A stretch of 64,000 bases of DNA from Streptomyces griseiscabiei (GTDB taxonomy: Bacteria > Actinomycetota > Actinomycetes > Streptomycetales > Streptomycetaceae). The DNA lies in assembly GCF_020010925.1 (NCBI RefSeq), contig NZ_JAGJBZ010000005.1, positions 124,001 through 188,000 on the forward strand, given 5' to 3'. Below the pieces are notes generated by a model that worked only from the letters and a program-made list of their open reading frames with translations, ran no database searches and had not been told where the DNA came from. Below, one piece after another: positions 16,768 to 24,296 of this stretch (its first letter is position 1; the number at the start of each line of letters is the position of its first letter). The position numbers and the translations under genes were made by a program.

Positions 16768-17891
16768 CCTCCACCGAACCCACCACCACCTCCGCCCAGG
16801 GCGCCCGCCCGGGCGGCGACGACTCGATCGTCAAGAAGCTCTCCACCCTCGACCGCTACCTCGCGGTGTGGATCCTCATCGCCATGGCCGTCGGCCTGGG
16901 CCTGGGCCGCCTCATCCCGGGAATGAACGACGCGCTCGCGAAGATCGAGGTCGGCGGGATCTCCCTGCCGATCGCCCTGGGTCTGCTGGTGATGATGTAC
17001 CCGGTGCTGGCCAAGGTCCGCTACGACCGGCTCGACACGGTCACCGGCGACCGCAAGCTGGTGGTGTCCTCGCTGGTCATCAACTGGATCATCGGACCCG
17101 CGGTCATGTTCGCCCTGGCATGGATCTTCCTGCCGGACCTGCCCGAATACCGCACCGGCCTGATCATCGTGGGCCTCGCCCGCTGCATCGCCATGGTCAT
17201 CATCTGGAACGACCTCGCCTGCGGCGACCGCGAGGCCGCCGCCGTCCTTGTCGCCCTCAACTCCGTCTTCCAGGTCCTGGTCTTCGGCGTGCTGGGCTGG
17301 TTCTACCTCGACCTGCTGCCTCAGTGGCTCGGCCTCGGAGACGGACAGGGGCTGGACGTCCCCGTCTGGCACATCGCCCTGAACGTCGTCGTCTTCCTCG
17401 GAGTACCCCTGCTCGGCGGGTTCCTCACCCGCCGCATCGGCGAGAAGAAGATGGGCCGCGAGTCCTACGAGCAGAAGTTCCTGCCGAAGATCGGCCCCTG
17501 GGCCCTGTACGGCCTGCTGTTCACGATCATCATCCTGTTCGCCCTGCAGGGAAAGACGATCACCTCGCAGCCGCTCGACGTCGTACGGATCGCCCTGCCG
17601 CTGCTGGTGTACTTCGCGGTCATGTTCTTCGGGTCCTTCCTCCTCGGCAAGGCGGTCGGGCTCGCCTACGACCGCACGACCACCCTCGCGTTCACCGCGG
17701 CCGGCAACAACTTCGAACTCGCCATCGCCGTCGCCATCGCCACCTTCGGCGTCACCTCCGGCCAGGCCCTCTCCGGCGTCGTCGGCCCCCTCATCGAAGT
17801 CCCCGTCCTCATCGGCCTCGTCTACGTCGCCCTCGCCTGGCGCAAGAAGTTCGCCCCCGACGCCGTCACCACCCCCGGAAGGGAAAACTGA
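16764..17891 (+). CDS. acr3: Arsenite efflux permease, ACR3 family
   Basis: 375 residues from the GTG at 16764 that overlaps the arsR stop. About ten membrane segments; the family's conserved Cys lies in GLARCIAMVIIWNDLACGD (about residues 135-153), and TAAGNNFELAIAVAI near residue 315 is a second signature. It exports arsenite, the product of ArsC, using the membrane potential. The stop overlaps the next start (TGATG). Confidence 0.95.
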   Translation: MTSTEPTTTSAQGARPGGDDSIVKKLSTLDRYLAVWILIAMAVGLGLGRLIPGMNDALAKIEVGGISLPIALGLLVMMYPVLAKVRYDRLDTVTGDRKLVVSSLVINWIIGPAVMFALAWIFLPDLPEYRTGLIIVGLARCIAMVIIWNDLACGDREAAAVLVALNSVFQVLVFGVLGWFYLDLLPQWLGLGDGQGLDVPVWHIALNVVVFLGVPLLGGFLTRRIGEKKMGRESYEQKFLPKIGPWALYGLLFTIIILFALQGKTITSQPLDVVRIALPLLVYFAVMFFGSFLLGKAVGLAYDRTTTLAFTAAGNNFELAIAVAIATFGVTSGQALSGVVGPLIEVPVLIGLVYVALAWRKKFAPDAVTTPGREN

Positions 17892-18112
17892 TGCACTGCC
17901 TGGAATGCCACACCGAAGGAAGGGACAGCCACGCCGTCGGCGTGTGCCACAAGTGCGGAGCCGCGGTGTGTGCCGAGCACGCCCGCATGGAGACCCGCAG
18001 CGTGCGCCACGGAAGCCTCATCGGCACCCCGGGTGAACACCAGGAGCGCACCCTGCTCTGCCCGGTCTGCGCCGAAGCGCACGCCCCGGCCGTGACGGCC
18101 CGCACTCCGTGA
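17891..18112 (+). CDS. DUF2180 family Cys-rich small protein
   Basis: 73 residues. Cys pairs CLEC (3-6), CHKCG and CPVC, with AVCAEHARM between, suggest a treble-clef or double zinc-binding knuckle. DUF2180 proteins are small and uncharacterised. The gene sits between acr3 and the monooxygenase with overlaps at both ends (TGATG and GTGA), so it is coupled to arsenite export. A zinc or arsenite buffering role is possible but unproven. Confidence 0.8.
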   Translation: MHCLECHTEGRDSHAVGVCHKCGAAVCAEHARMETRSVRHGSLIGTPGEHQERTLLCPVCAEAHAPAVTARTP

Positions 18113-19167
18113 ACGCCATCGACGTTGTGGTGATCGGCGGCGGGCAGGCAGGGCTCGCCGCCGGGTACCACCTGCGCCGCCGGAACCTCGACTTCGTGGT
18201 CCTCGACGCCCAGAGCACCGCGGGCGGCGCCTGGCAGCACACCTGGGACTCCCTGCACCTGTTCTCCCCGGCAGCCTTCTCCTCGCTGCCGGGGCGGCCC
18301 ATGCCGCCTCAACCGGGCCAGGAATACCCCGGCGCCGCACACGTGGTGAACTACCTGCGCGACTACGAGCAGCGCTACAGCCTGCCCGTGCACCGCCCGG
18401 TCACAGTCCGCGCGGTCCACCGCGACGGGACACGGCTGCGAGTGGAGACGAACGCCGGCCACTGGTCGGCGAGGGCGGTCGTCTCAGCGACCGGCACCTG
18501 GTGGCGCCCCTTCCTGCCCGCCGTCCCCGGCCAGGAGACGTACACCGGACGACAGCTGCACACCACCGGCTACCGGAAGCCCTCCGACTTCGCCGGACAG
18601 CACGTCGTCGTGGTCGGCGCAGGCAACTCCGGCGCCCAGATCGCCGCCGACCTCGCGGTCCACGACGACGTGGGCCTGACGTGGGTCACCGAGCGCCCGC
18701 CCCGCTTCCTCGCCGACGACATCGACGGACGGGCCCTGTTCGACGCCGCGACCGCACGGCGCCGCGCCCTGGACGAAGGGCACGGCGACACCGGAGGTGT
18801 CGCCTCCCTGGGCGACATCGTCGCCGTCCCGCCGGTCCGCGCAGCACGGGACGCCGGCCTGCTCAAAGCCCAGCCGATGTTCACCGCTCTCACCGAGGAC
18901 GGTGTGGAGTGGGCGGACGGAACGCGGGCCCAGGCCACAGCGGTGATCTGGTGCACCGGATTCCGCCCCGCCCTCTCCCCTCTCGCCCCGCTGGGCCTGC
19001 GCCGGCGGCGCGGCCACATCGCCACCCACGGAACCCGGGCCGCCGACGAACCGCGCCTGCACCTACTCGGCTACGGCGACTGGACCGGACCCGCCTCGGC
19101 CACACTGATCGGCGTCGGCCGGCCCGCCCGCGACACCGCCCGCGAAATCGCCGCCCTGTTGAGCTGA
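18109..19167 (+). CDS. arsO: ArsO-like flavin-containing monooxygenase
   Basis: 352 residues. FAD-binding IGGGQAGLAAGYHL is at the N-terminus, the NADPH-binding GAGNSGAQIA is near residue 165, and ATGTWWRPFLP lies between. It is about the length of ArsO proteins encoded in ars operons, which are NAD(P)H-dependent flavin monooxygenases with a proposed role in arsenic metabolism. GTG start overlaps the previous stop. It is the last gene of arsR-acr3-DUF2180-arsO. Confidence 0.85.
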   Translation: MNAIDVVVIGGGQAGLAAGYHLRRRNLDFVVLDAQSTAGGAWQHTWDSLHLFSPAAFSSLPGRPMPPQPGQEYPGAAHVVNYLRDYEQRYSLPVHRPVTVRAVHRDGTRLRVETNAGHWSARAVVSATGTWWRPFLPAVPGQETYTGRQLHTTGYRKPSDFAGQHVVVVGAGNSGAQIAADLAVHDDVGLTWVTERPPRFLADDIDGRALFDAATARRRALDEGHGDTGGVASLGDIVAVPPVRAARDAGLLKAQPMFTALTEDGVEWADGTRAQATAVIWCTGFRPALSPLAPLGLRRRRGHIATHGTRAADEPRLHLLGYGDWTGPASATLIGVGRPARDTAREIAALLS

Positions 19168-19297
19168 CGGCCCGCTCGGGGAGGGGCGGCAGGGGCCGCG
19201 CTGTCCGTCCAGCGCGCCTGGTGAGGGACCTGGACCACAGCGTCTCCCCCTAGCGGGCCCGGGGAGTTGGGGCCACTGGGCGGCGACTCATGAGGCG

Positions 19298-20347
19298 TCA
19301 GCGGCGCGCCGCTGCCAGGCGGTCAAGGAGCCAGGCGGCGTCCCGGCCCACTCCACGCAGCGTCTTCGACGAGAAGCTCCGCTGGAACTCCATGCCGACG
19401 AAGCCGAGCCCCTGCACCGTGGTGGACAAGCCGCCGCGGTGAACGGGCGCTCCCGCCGCGTCAAGGGCTCCCGAGCCGGTCAGGTAGCCGAACACGGGGC
19501 GGTAGCCGGTGGCGAAGACGACCGTGTCGACGTCCTCCTTGGCCCCGTCGGCCCACAGGACCCCGTCGCTGGTGAACGTGCTGAACATGTCGCGGCGGTC
19601 GACGCCGTGCCGGTCAAGTGCGGCGCGGTAGTGGCCGTCGTCGATCACGGACACGGGGACCTTCGCGAGCAGACGGCGGATCGGTGCGATGTCGAGCCGG
19701 GTGTGCTTGAGCCACCAGTGCAGATCCCGGCCCAGCGGCTTCTGCGGTGTCCAGCCGACCGGGCGGCGGGTGGCGAGGGTGGTGTCGGCGACCGGGCCGA
19801 GTTCGGCGGCGATCTGGATCGCGGAGTTTCCTCCGCCGACCACGATCACACGCTGCCCGGCAAACAGGTCGGGGCTGCGGTAGTCGGCGGCGTGCAGGAC
19901 ACGGCCGCCGAACCCCGGGCGTCCCTGGATATCGGGGAGGAACGGTGTGCCGTAGTCGCCGGTCGCGGCGATCACCGCCGCAGAGGTGAACTCCCGACCG
20001 TCCTCGGACCGCACCCTCCACACGCCATCCTGGCGGATCACGGAGGCAACGGCCGTGGAGGTGTGGATCGAGGCGGGCAGGCGCTCGGCGTAGGCGCGCA
20101 GGTAGTCCACGACCTCGTCGCGGCGCGGGTAGCGGTCCGGGTCGCCGGGGAACCGCATGCCGGGCAGGGAGGAGTACCGGGCGGGGGAGAAGAGGGTGAG
20201 GCTGTCGTAGTAGCGCGGCCAGGCCCCACCGGGCTCCTCGGCGCTCTCCAGGACCAGCACGCGGGCGAAGCCGTGACGCGGGGCGAGGGCGGCTGTGGCG
20301 AGACCGGACTGTCCGGCACCGATGACGATGAGATCAGCGTGCTCCAT
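19298..20347 (-). CDS. Second flavin-containing monooxygenase
   Basis: 349 residues, homologous to the arsO-like protein at 18109 in size and layout: IGAGQSGLATAAL at the N-terminus, TLFSPARYSSLPG, ATGDYGTPFLP and GGGNSAIQIAAEL (about residue 170). It is divergent from an ArsR gene, with an operator-like dyad between, so metalloid control is likely. It may oxidise an organoarsenical or another substrate. Confidence 0.85.
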   Translation of the reverse strand: MEHADLIVIGAGQSGLATAALAPRHGFARVLVLESAEEPGGAWPRYYDSLTLFSPARYSSLPGMRFPGDPDRYPRRDEVVDYLRAYAERLPASIHTSTAVASVIRQDGVWRVRSEDGREFTSAAVIAATGDYGTPFLPDIQGRPGFGGRVLHAADYRSPDLFAGQRVIVVGGGNSAIQIAAELGPVADTTLATRRPVGWTPQKPLGRDLHWWLKHTRLDIAPIRRLLAKVPVSVIDDGHYRAALDRHGVDRRDMFSTFTSDGVLWADGAKEDVDTVVFATGYRPVFGYLTGSGALDAAGAPVHRGGLSTTVQGLGFVGMEFQRSFSSKTLRGVGRDAAWLLDRLAAARR

Positions 20348-20378
20348 GAGAACCTGGACCTTTCACAATGAGTCGTTG

Positions 20379-20396
20379 TTTCGGGAAGTGACGAAA
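20379..20396. promoter_or_regulatory. Short dyad between monooxygenase and arsR
   Basis: TTTCG (20379-20383) and CGAAA (20392-20396) form an inverted repeat in the 65-bp divergent gap. It is a candidate operator for the ArsR at 20413. The arms are short, so this is tentative. Confidence 0.4.
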
Positions 20397-20412
20397 TGTT
20401 GGGTGTGAGGCG

Positions 20413-20739
20413 TTGACAGAGAACAGGGATGAGGAGGCCGCGCTCGATCCGGCGACGGCCGATTTCCTCAAGGCGCTGGCGAGCGAGACCCGCCAGCGGG
20501 TGATGTTCCAGTTCGCCGGGGGTGTCGAGCTGACGGTCGGTGAGGTCGCGGAACGGTGCGGACTGAAGGCGCCGACCGCCTCGGAGCACTTGAGCCTGCT
20601 GCGCCGGGGAGGGCTGGTCGTCGCCCGCAAGGAGGGCAGGCAGGTGTTCTACCGTGCCGACGGCGCAGCCATGGCCGAGCGGCTCACCTCGCTCCAGGCG
20701 TACCTGGCTGCCTGCTGCCCGCCCGGCGCCGGCTGCTGA
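20413..20739 (+). CDS. arsR: ArsR family repressor with C-terminal Cys pair
   Basis: 108 residues from a TTG at 20413. HTH parts are LASETRQRVMFQF, TVGEVAERCGL, TASEHLSLLRRGG and REGRQ-type wing KEGRQVFYRA. There is no CVCD; the Cys lie at ERCGL and in the tail AACCPPGAGC, so inducer binding probably uses the C-terminal Cys cluster. It faces the ArsR at 20765 tail to tail. Confidence 0.88.
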   Translation: MTENRDEEAALDPATADFLKALASETRQRVMFQFAGGVELTVGEVAERCGLKAPTASEHLSLLRRGGLVVARKEGRQVFYRADGAAMAERLTSLQAYLAACCPPGAGC

Positions 20740-20764
20740 GGCCGGGCGGCGTCAGGGCCGGAAT

Positions 20765-21145
20765 TCAGGTGCGGTCGGCTGCCGGGCGCAGGTCGAGCAT
20801 GGCGGACATGGCGGCCACGACGGAGGGTGCGACCTGGTAGTAGACCCAGGTCCCGCGCCGCTCCGAAGTCAGGAGCCCGGCCTCGCGGAGCTTCTTGAGG
20901 TGATGGGAGACGGTCGGCTGGGAGACGCCGACGTCCTGGATGTCGCACACGCACGCTTCCCCTCCCGGGTGCGAGGCGACCTTGGAGAACAGGCGCAGCC
21001 GCACCGGGTCGGAGAGCGCCTTGAACATCGCGGCCATCCGCTCCGCGTCGGGCACGGACAGCTCCCCGGCGGTGATGGGCGGGCAGCACGGCACGACCGC
21101 TTCCGGGTCCAGAACCGGCAACTCGACAACCTCAGACTTCGACAT
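20765..21145 (-). CDS. arsR: ArsR family repressor (CVCD site plus N-terminal CC)
   Basis: 126 residues from the ATG at 21145 (MSKSEVVEL). Metal site CVCDI (about residues 64-68) in the recognition helix region, QPTVSHHLKKLREAG, and wing RRGTWVYYQV match the ArsR at 9921. An extra Cys pair lies near the N-terminus (VVPCCPP). It is divergent from the Cys-tailed flavoprotein and is its likely regulator. A frame start at 21187 would cross the operator region and is rejected. Confidence 0.88.
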   Translation of the reverse strand: MSKSEVVELPVLDPEAVVPCCPPITAGELSVPDAERMAAMFKALSDPVRLRLFSKVASHPGGEACVCDIQDVGVSQPTVSHHLKKLREAGLLTSERRGTWVYYQVAPSVVAAMSAMLDLRPAADRT

Positions 21146-21147
21146 AC

Positions 21148-21195
21148 GTCTATGTTGACACTCATCGATACGAGTGGCAAGCTCCACACATAGAC
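21148..21195. promoter_or_regulatory. Nested dyads between arsR and flavoprotein operon
   Basis: Outer arms GTCTATG (21148-21154) and CATAGAC (21189-21195) are perfect inverted copies. Inside them CACTC (21159-21163) and GAGTG (21172-21176) flank ATCGATAC. The TCTAT/ATAGA half-sites resemble those before pstS and the arsR at 9921. They probably control both divergent operons. Confidence 0.55.
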
Positions 21196-21249
21196 AACAA
21201 TCGAAACAGCGGCCCGACCTGCCGCCTCTTCCCGGAGGACATCACCGCC

Positions 21250-22656
21250 ATGACCACCACCACCGAGGGCCTGCCGGTCGTCGTGATCGGCGCGGGCCCG
21301 GCCGGCCTTGCCGCCGCCGCCCACCTCACCGAGTGCGGCCTCCTCCCGCTCGTCCTGGAAGCCGGCCCCGCCGCCGCGAGCGCCGTCCGGGAATGGGCGC
21401 ACGTACGCCTCTTCTCCACCTGGAGTGAGCTCGTCGACCCGGCCGCCGAAAAGCTGCTGGCCCCCACCGGCTGGACTCACCCCGACCCGGCCACCTATCC
21501 CTCCGGCGGCGACTGGGCCGAGCAGTACCTGCAGCCGCTCGCCGACGCGCTCGGCGACCGCGTCCGCCTCGGCACCCGGGTCACCGGCGTCTCCCGCACC
21601 GGCCGCGACCGGATCGTCGACGCCGACCGCGACCAGCAGCCCTTCGTCGTCCACATCACCCACGCCGACGGACACGAGGAGCGGGTCTTCGCCCGCGCCG
21701 TCATCGACGCCTCCGGCACCTGGACCACCCCGTCCCCCGCAGGCGCCTCCGGCCTGCCCGCCCTCGGCGAGAAGGCCGCCGCCGACCGCATCACCTACCG
21801 CGTCCCCGACCTCAAGGACCCCGCCGTCCGCGCCCGCTACGCCGGGCACCGCACCGCCGTCATCGGATCCGGGGCCTCCGCGTTCACCGCCCTCGCATCC
21901 CTCGCCGACCTCGCCACGTCCGACGACGGCGCGGGCACGAAGGGGGTCTGGGTCCTGCGCCGAGGCATCTCCGGCTCCACCTTCGGCGGCGGCAGCGCCG
22001 ACCAGCTCCCCGCCCGAGGAGCCCTCGGCCTCGCCGCGAAGGCCGCCGTCGACCAGGGACACGCGGACGCGATCACCGGATTCCGCACCGACGCGATCGA
22101 ACGCGACACCGACGGCCGCCTGGTCCTGGTGGGCGAAGACGGACGCCGCCTGGACCCGGTCGACGAAGTCATCGTGCTGACCGGCCTCCGCCCCGACCTC
22201 GGCTTCCTCGACGAGCTCCGCCTCGGCCTCGACGAACGGCTCCAGGCCCCCACCGAGCTCGCCCCGCTGATCGACCCCAACCAGCACTCCTGCGGCACCG
22301 TCTACCCGCACGGCCACCGCGAGCTCTCCCACCCGGAGAAGGGCGTGTTCCTGGTCGGCATGAAGTCCTACGGCCGCGCCCCGACCTTCCTCGCCATGAC
22401 CGGCTACGAACAGGTCCGCTCCGTCGCCGCCGCCCTCGCCGGAGACCTCGAAGCCGCCGACCGCGTCGAACTCACCCTCCCCGAAACCGGAGTCTGCGGC
22501 GGAGCCGGACTGTTCGACGACCCGGCCGCCGCACCGGCCGACGCCGGAGGCTGCTGCACGACGCCCGAACCCGCCCTGATCCAGGTCGGCGCCGGAGCAC
22601 CGGCCACTGCCGCCACTGTGGACGAAGCACCGGCGGGCGGCTGCTGCGGCTCGTGA
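21250..22656 (+). CDS. FAD-dependent oxidoreductase with Cys-rich tail
   Basis: 468 residues. FAD-binding IGAGPAGLAAAAHL is at the N-terminus, a second nucleotide-binding motif IGSGASAFTALASL near residue 203, and LTGLRPDLGFLDEL near 310. After about residue 410 the protein has a low-complexity tail with GVCGGAG, GGCC and a final GGCCGS, six Cys in all. The tail is unusual for this family and suggests metalloid binding or handover. The gene is under the divergent ArsR and coupled (GTGA) to the MFS exporter. Confidence 0.85.
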   Translation: MTTTTEGLPVVVIGAGPAGLAAAAHLTECGLLPLVLEAGPAAASAVREWAHVRLFSTWSELVDPAAEKLLAPTGWTHPDPATYPSGGDWAEQYLQPLADALGDRVRLGTRVTGVSRTGRDRIVDADRDQQPFVVHITHADGHEERVFARAVIDASGTWTTPSPAGASGLPALGEKAAADRITYRVPDLKDPAVRARYAGHRTAVIGSGASAFTALASLADLATSDDGAGTKGVWVLRRGISGSTFGGGSADQLPARGALGLAAKAAVDQGHADAITGFRTDAIERDTDGRLVLVGEDGRRLDPVDEVIVLTGLRPDLGFLDELRLGLDERLQAPTELAPLIDPNQHSCGTVYPHGHRELSHPEKGVFLVGMKSYGRAPTFLAMTGYEQVRSVAAALAGDLEAADRVELTLPETGVCGGAGLFDDPAAAPADAGGCCTTPEPALIQVGAGAPATAATVDEAPAGGCCGS

Positions 22657-23903
22657 CCGACCTCAACGCCTCCGAGCGCGGGGCCGTGACCGGAACGGGG
22701 GCCCGGTCACGGCCCCGCGCCGCGCTGCCCGCACTGTGCGTCACCCAGATCACCAGCTGGGGCATCGTCTACTACGCGTTTCCTGTCCTGAACCCGCAGA
22801 TCACCACGGCGACCGGCTGGCCCACCGGGGCGACCACCGCCGCGTTCTCCGCCGCCCTGCTCGTCTCCGCCATCGCCGGGATCCGCGTCGGCCGGATCAT
22901 CGACCGCCACGGCCCGCGCACCGTCATGACCACCGGCTCGGTCCTCGGCGTCACAAGCGTCCTCATCATCGCCTCGGCACCCAACCTGCCCGTCTTCACC
23001 GCCGGCTGGCTGCTCGCCGGCCTCGCGATGGCTGCCACCTTCTACCAACCGGCCTTCGCAGCCCTGACCCGCTGGTGGGCACCCGACCACGTCCGCGCAC
23101 TCACCATCGTCACGCTCGCAGGCGGCCTCGCCTCCACTGCCTTCGCACCTCTGACCGCCACGCTCGCCGGTCACCTGTCCTGGCGCGCCACCTACGCCGT
23201 CCTCGCACTGATCCTCGCCGCGGTGACCATCCCCGCCCACGCCCTGGCACTCAAAGCACCCTGGCCCGAACCCTCCCTCTCCACCGAGTCCCACGCCAAC
23301 GGCGGCGTTGAGAAGGTCGCACGAACACGCCCCTTCTGGATGCTCGCAACCACCCTGACCCTGTCCGCGTTCACCGTCTCCGCCGCCGTCATCGCACTCG
23401 TCCCCCTCATGACCGAACGCGGCTACACCAGCACCGAAGCCGCCTGGGCACTCGGACTCGGCGGCGCCGGACAAACGCTCGGCCGTACCCTCTACGCCAC
23501 CCTCGCCCGCCACACCAGCCCCACCACCCGCACCGTCACGCTCGTCGCCCTCGGCGCCCTCACCACCGCGGCCCTCGCCGTCGCCCCAGGACCCTACGGG
23601 CTGCTGGTCGCTCTCTCCGTCGCAGCAGGCACCGTCCGCGGCAACCTCACCCTCCTCCAGGCCACCGCCATCACCGACCGCTGGGGCACCACCCACTACG
23701 GCCGCCTCTCCGGGCTCCTCGCCGCGCCCACCACCACAGCCGCCGCCATCGCCCCCTTCGCGGGAGCCGTCGTCGCCGCCCCGCTCGGCGGCTACCCCCA
23801 GCTTTTCATCGCCCTCGCCGCAATCTCCGCAGCCGCCTGCATGACCGGATTCAAGACAACGCCCATAAAGGCCGCAGGTATCGGCTCAGTACCGGGCCGG
23901 TGA
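22653..23903 (+). CDS. MFS transporter of the arsenic island
   Basis: 416 residues with about twelve membrane segments. The loop-2 motif region is GIRVGRIIDRHGPRTVM (about residues 72-88). The substrate is unknown; coupling by GTGA to the Cys-tailed flavoprotein suggests that it exports that enzyme's product, as MFS proteins such as ArsJ or ArsK do for arsenicals. It is not obviously ArsJ, because no GAPDH partner gene is present. Confidence 0.85.
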   Translation: MTDLNASERGAVTGTGARSRPRAALPALCVTQITSWGIVYYAFPVLNPQITTATGWPTGATTAAFSAALLVSAIAGIRVGRIIDRHGPRTVMTTGSVLGVTSVLIIASAPNLPVFTAGWLLAGLAMAATFYQPAFAALTRWWAPDHVRALTIVTLAGGLASTAFAPLTATLAGHLSWRATYAVLALILAAVTIPAHALALKAPWPEPSLSTESHANGGVEKVARTRPFWMLATTLTLSAFTVSAAVIALVPLMTERGYTSTEAAWALGLGGAGQTLGRTLYATLARHTSPTTRTVTLVALGALTTAALAVAPGPYGLLVALSVAAGTVRGNLTLLQATAITDRWGTTHYGRLSGLLAAPTTTAAAIAPFAGAVVAAPLGGYPQLFIALAAISAAACMTGFKTTPIKAAGIGSVPGR

Positions 23904-24037
23904 CGCTGGCCCCGGAGGGTGAACTGAACGGCGGCTGCCTCGACGCACGCGTACAGCTCCACCTGCCCGTAGCCGCGTCCCGGCTCACCCTCGCGACAAC
24001 CCCTGGCACGCTGCTCGCCGCCCGGGCCCAGCCCTGA
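23900..24037 (+). CDS. Small ORF coupled to the MFS gene (45 aa)
   Basis: A GTG at 23900 overlaps the MFS stop (GTGA) and opens a 45-residue frame, VTLAPEGELNGGCLDARV and on, ending at 24037. It has one Cys and no known domain. It may be a truncated remnant of a longer gene. Confidence 0.35.
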   Translation: MTLAPEGELNGGCLDARVQLHLPVAASRLTLATTPGTLLAARAQP

Positions 24038-24055
24038 ACCAGTGGGGTGGCCAGG

Positions 24056-24178
24056 TCAGTGGGCGCGCGGGGCGTACATGATGACCGCCATCCCGGCGAG
24101 GCAGACCAGTGCGCCGATGACGTCGAAGCGGTCGGGGCGATAGCCGTCGGCGACCATGCCCCAGGCGATCGAGTAAAA
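24056..24178 (-). pseudogene. C-terminal remnant of a YnfA (UPF0060) membrane protein
   Basis: The frame ending in TGA at 24056 encodes about 40 residues: [19 protein letters not shown] and then [17 protein letters not shown], the conserved C-terminus of YnfA-type four-helix membrane proteins. Everything upstream of about 24178 is unrelated, so the first ~70 residues are missing. The stretch 24179-24296 holds nothing I recognise. Confidence 0.7.
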
Positions 24179-24296
24179 CGGTCAGTGAGTTCTGCAAGTA
24201 GGTATCCACGCCGACGGCTGCCCGGCCCCACCCCCATGCACAGGAGACCGGGACCTGGGGGTGGGGCCCGGCCTCGGCACTGGTGGGCTCGCGCAT

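Noticed and set aside
24179..24296. Left end of the Tn7-like element next to tniQ, cutting ynfA
   Set aside because: No matching terminal repeat or duplication is found there, and the true end with duplication and TIR is at 3960.
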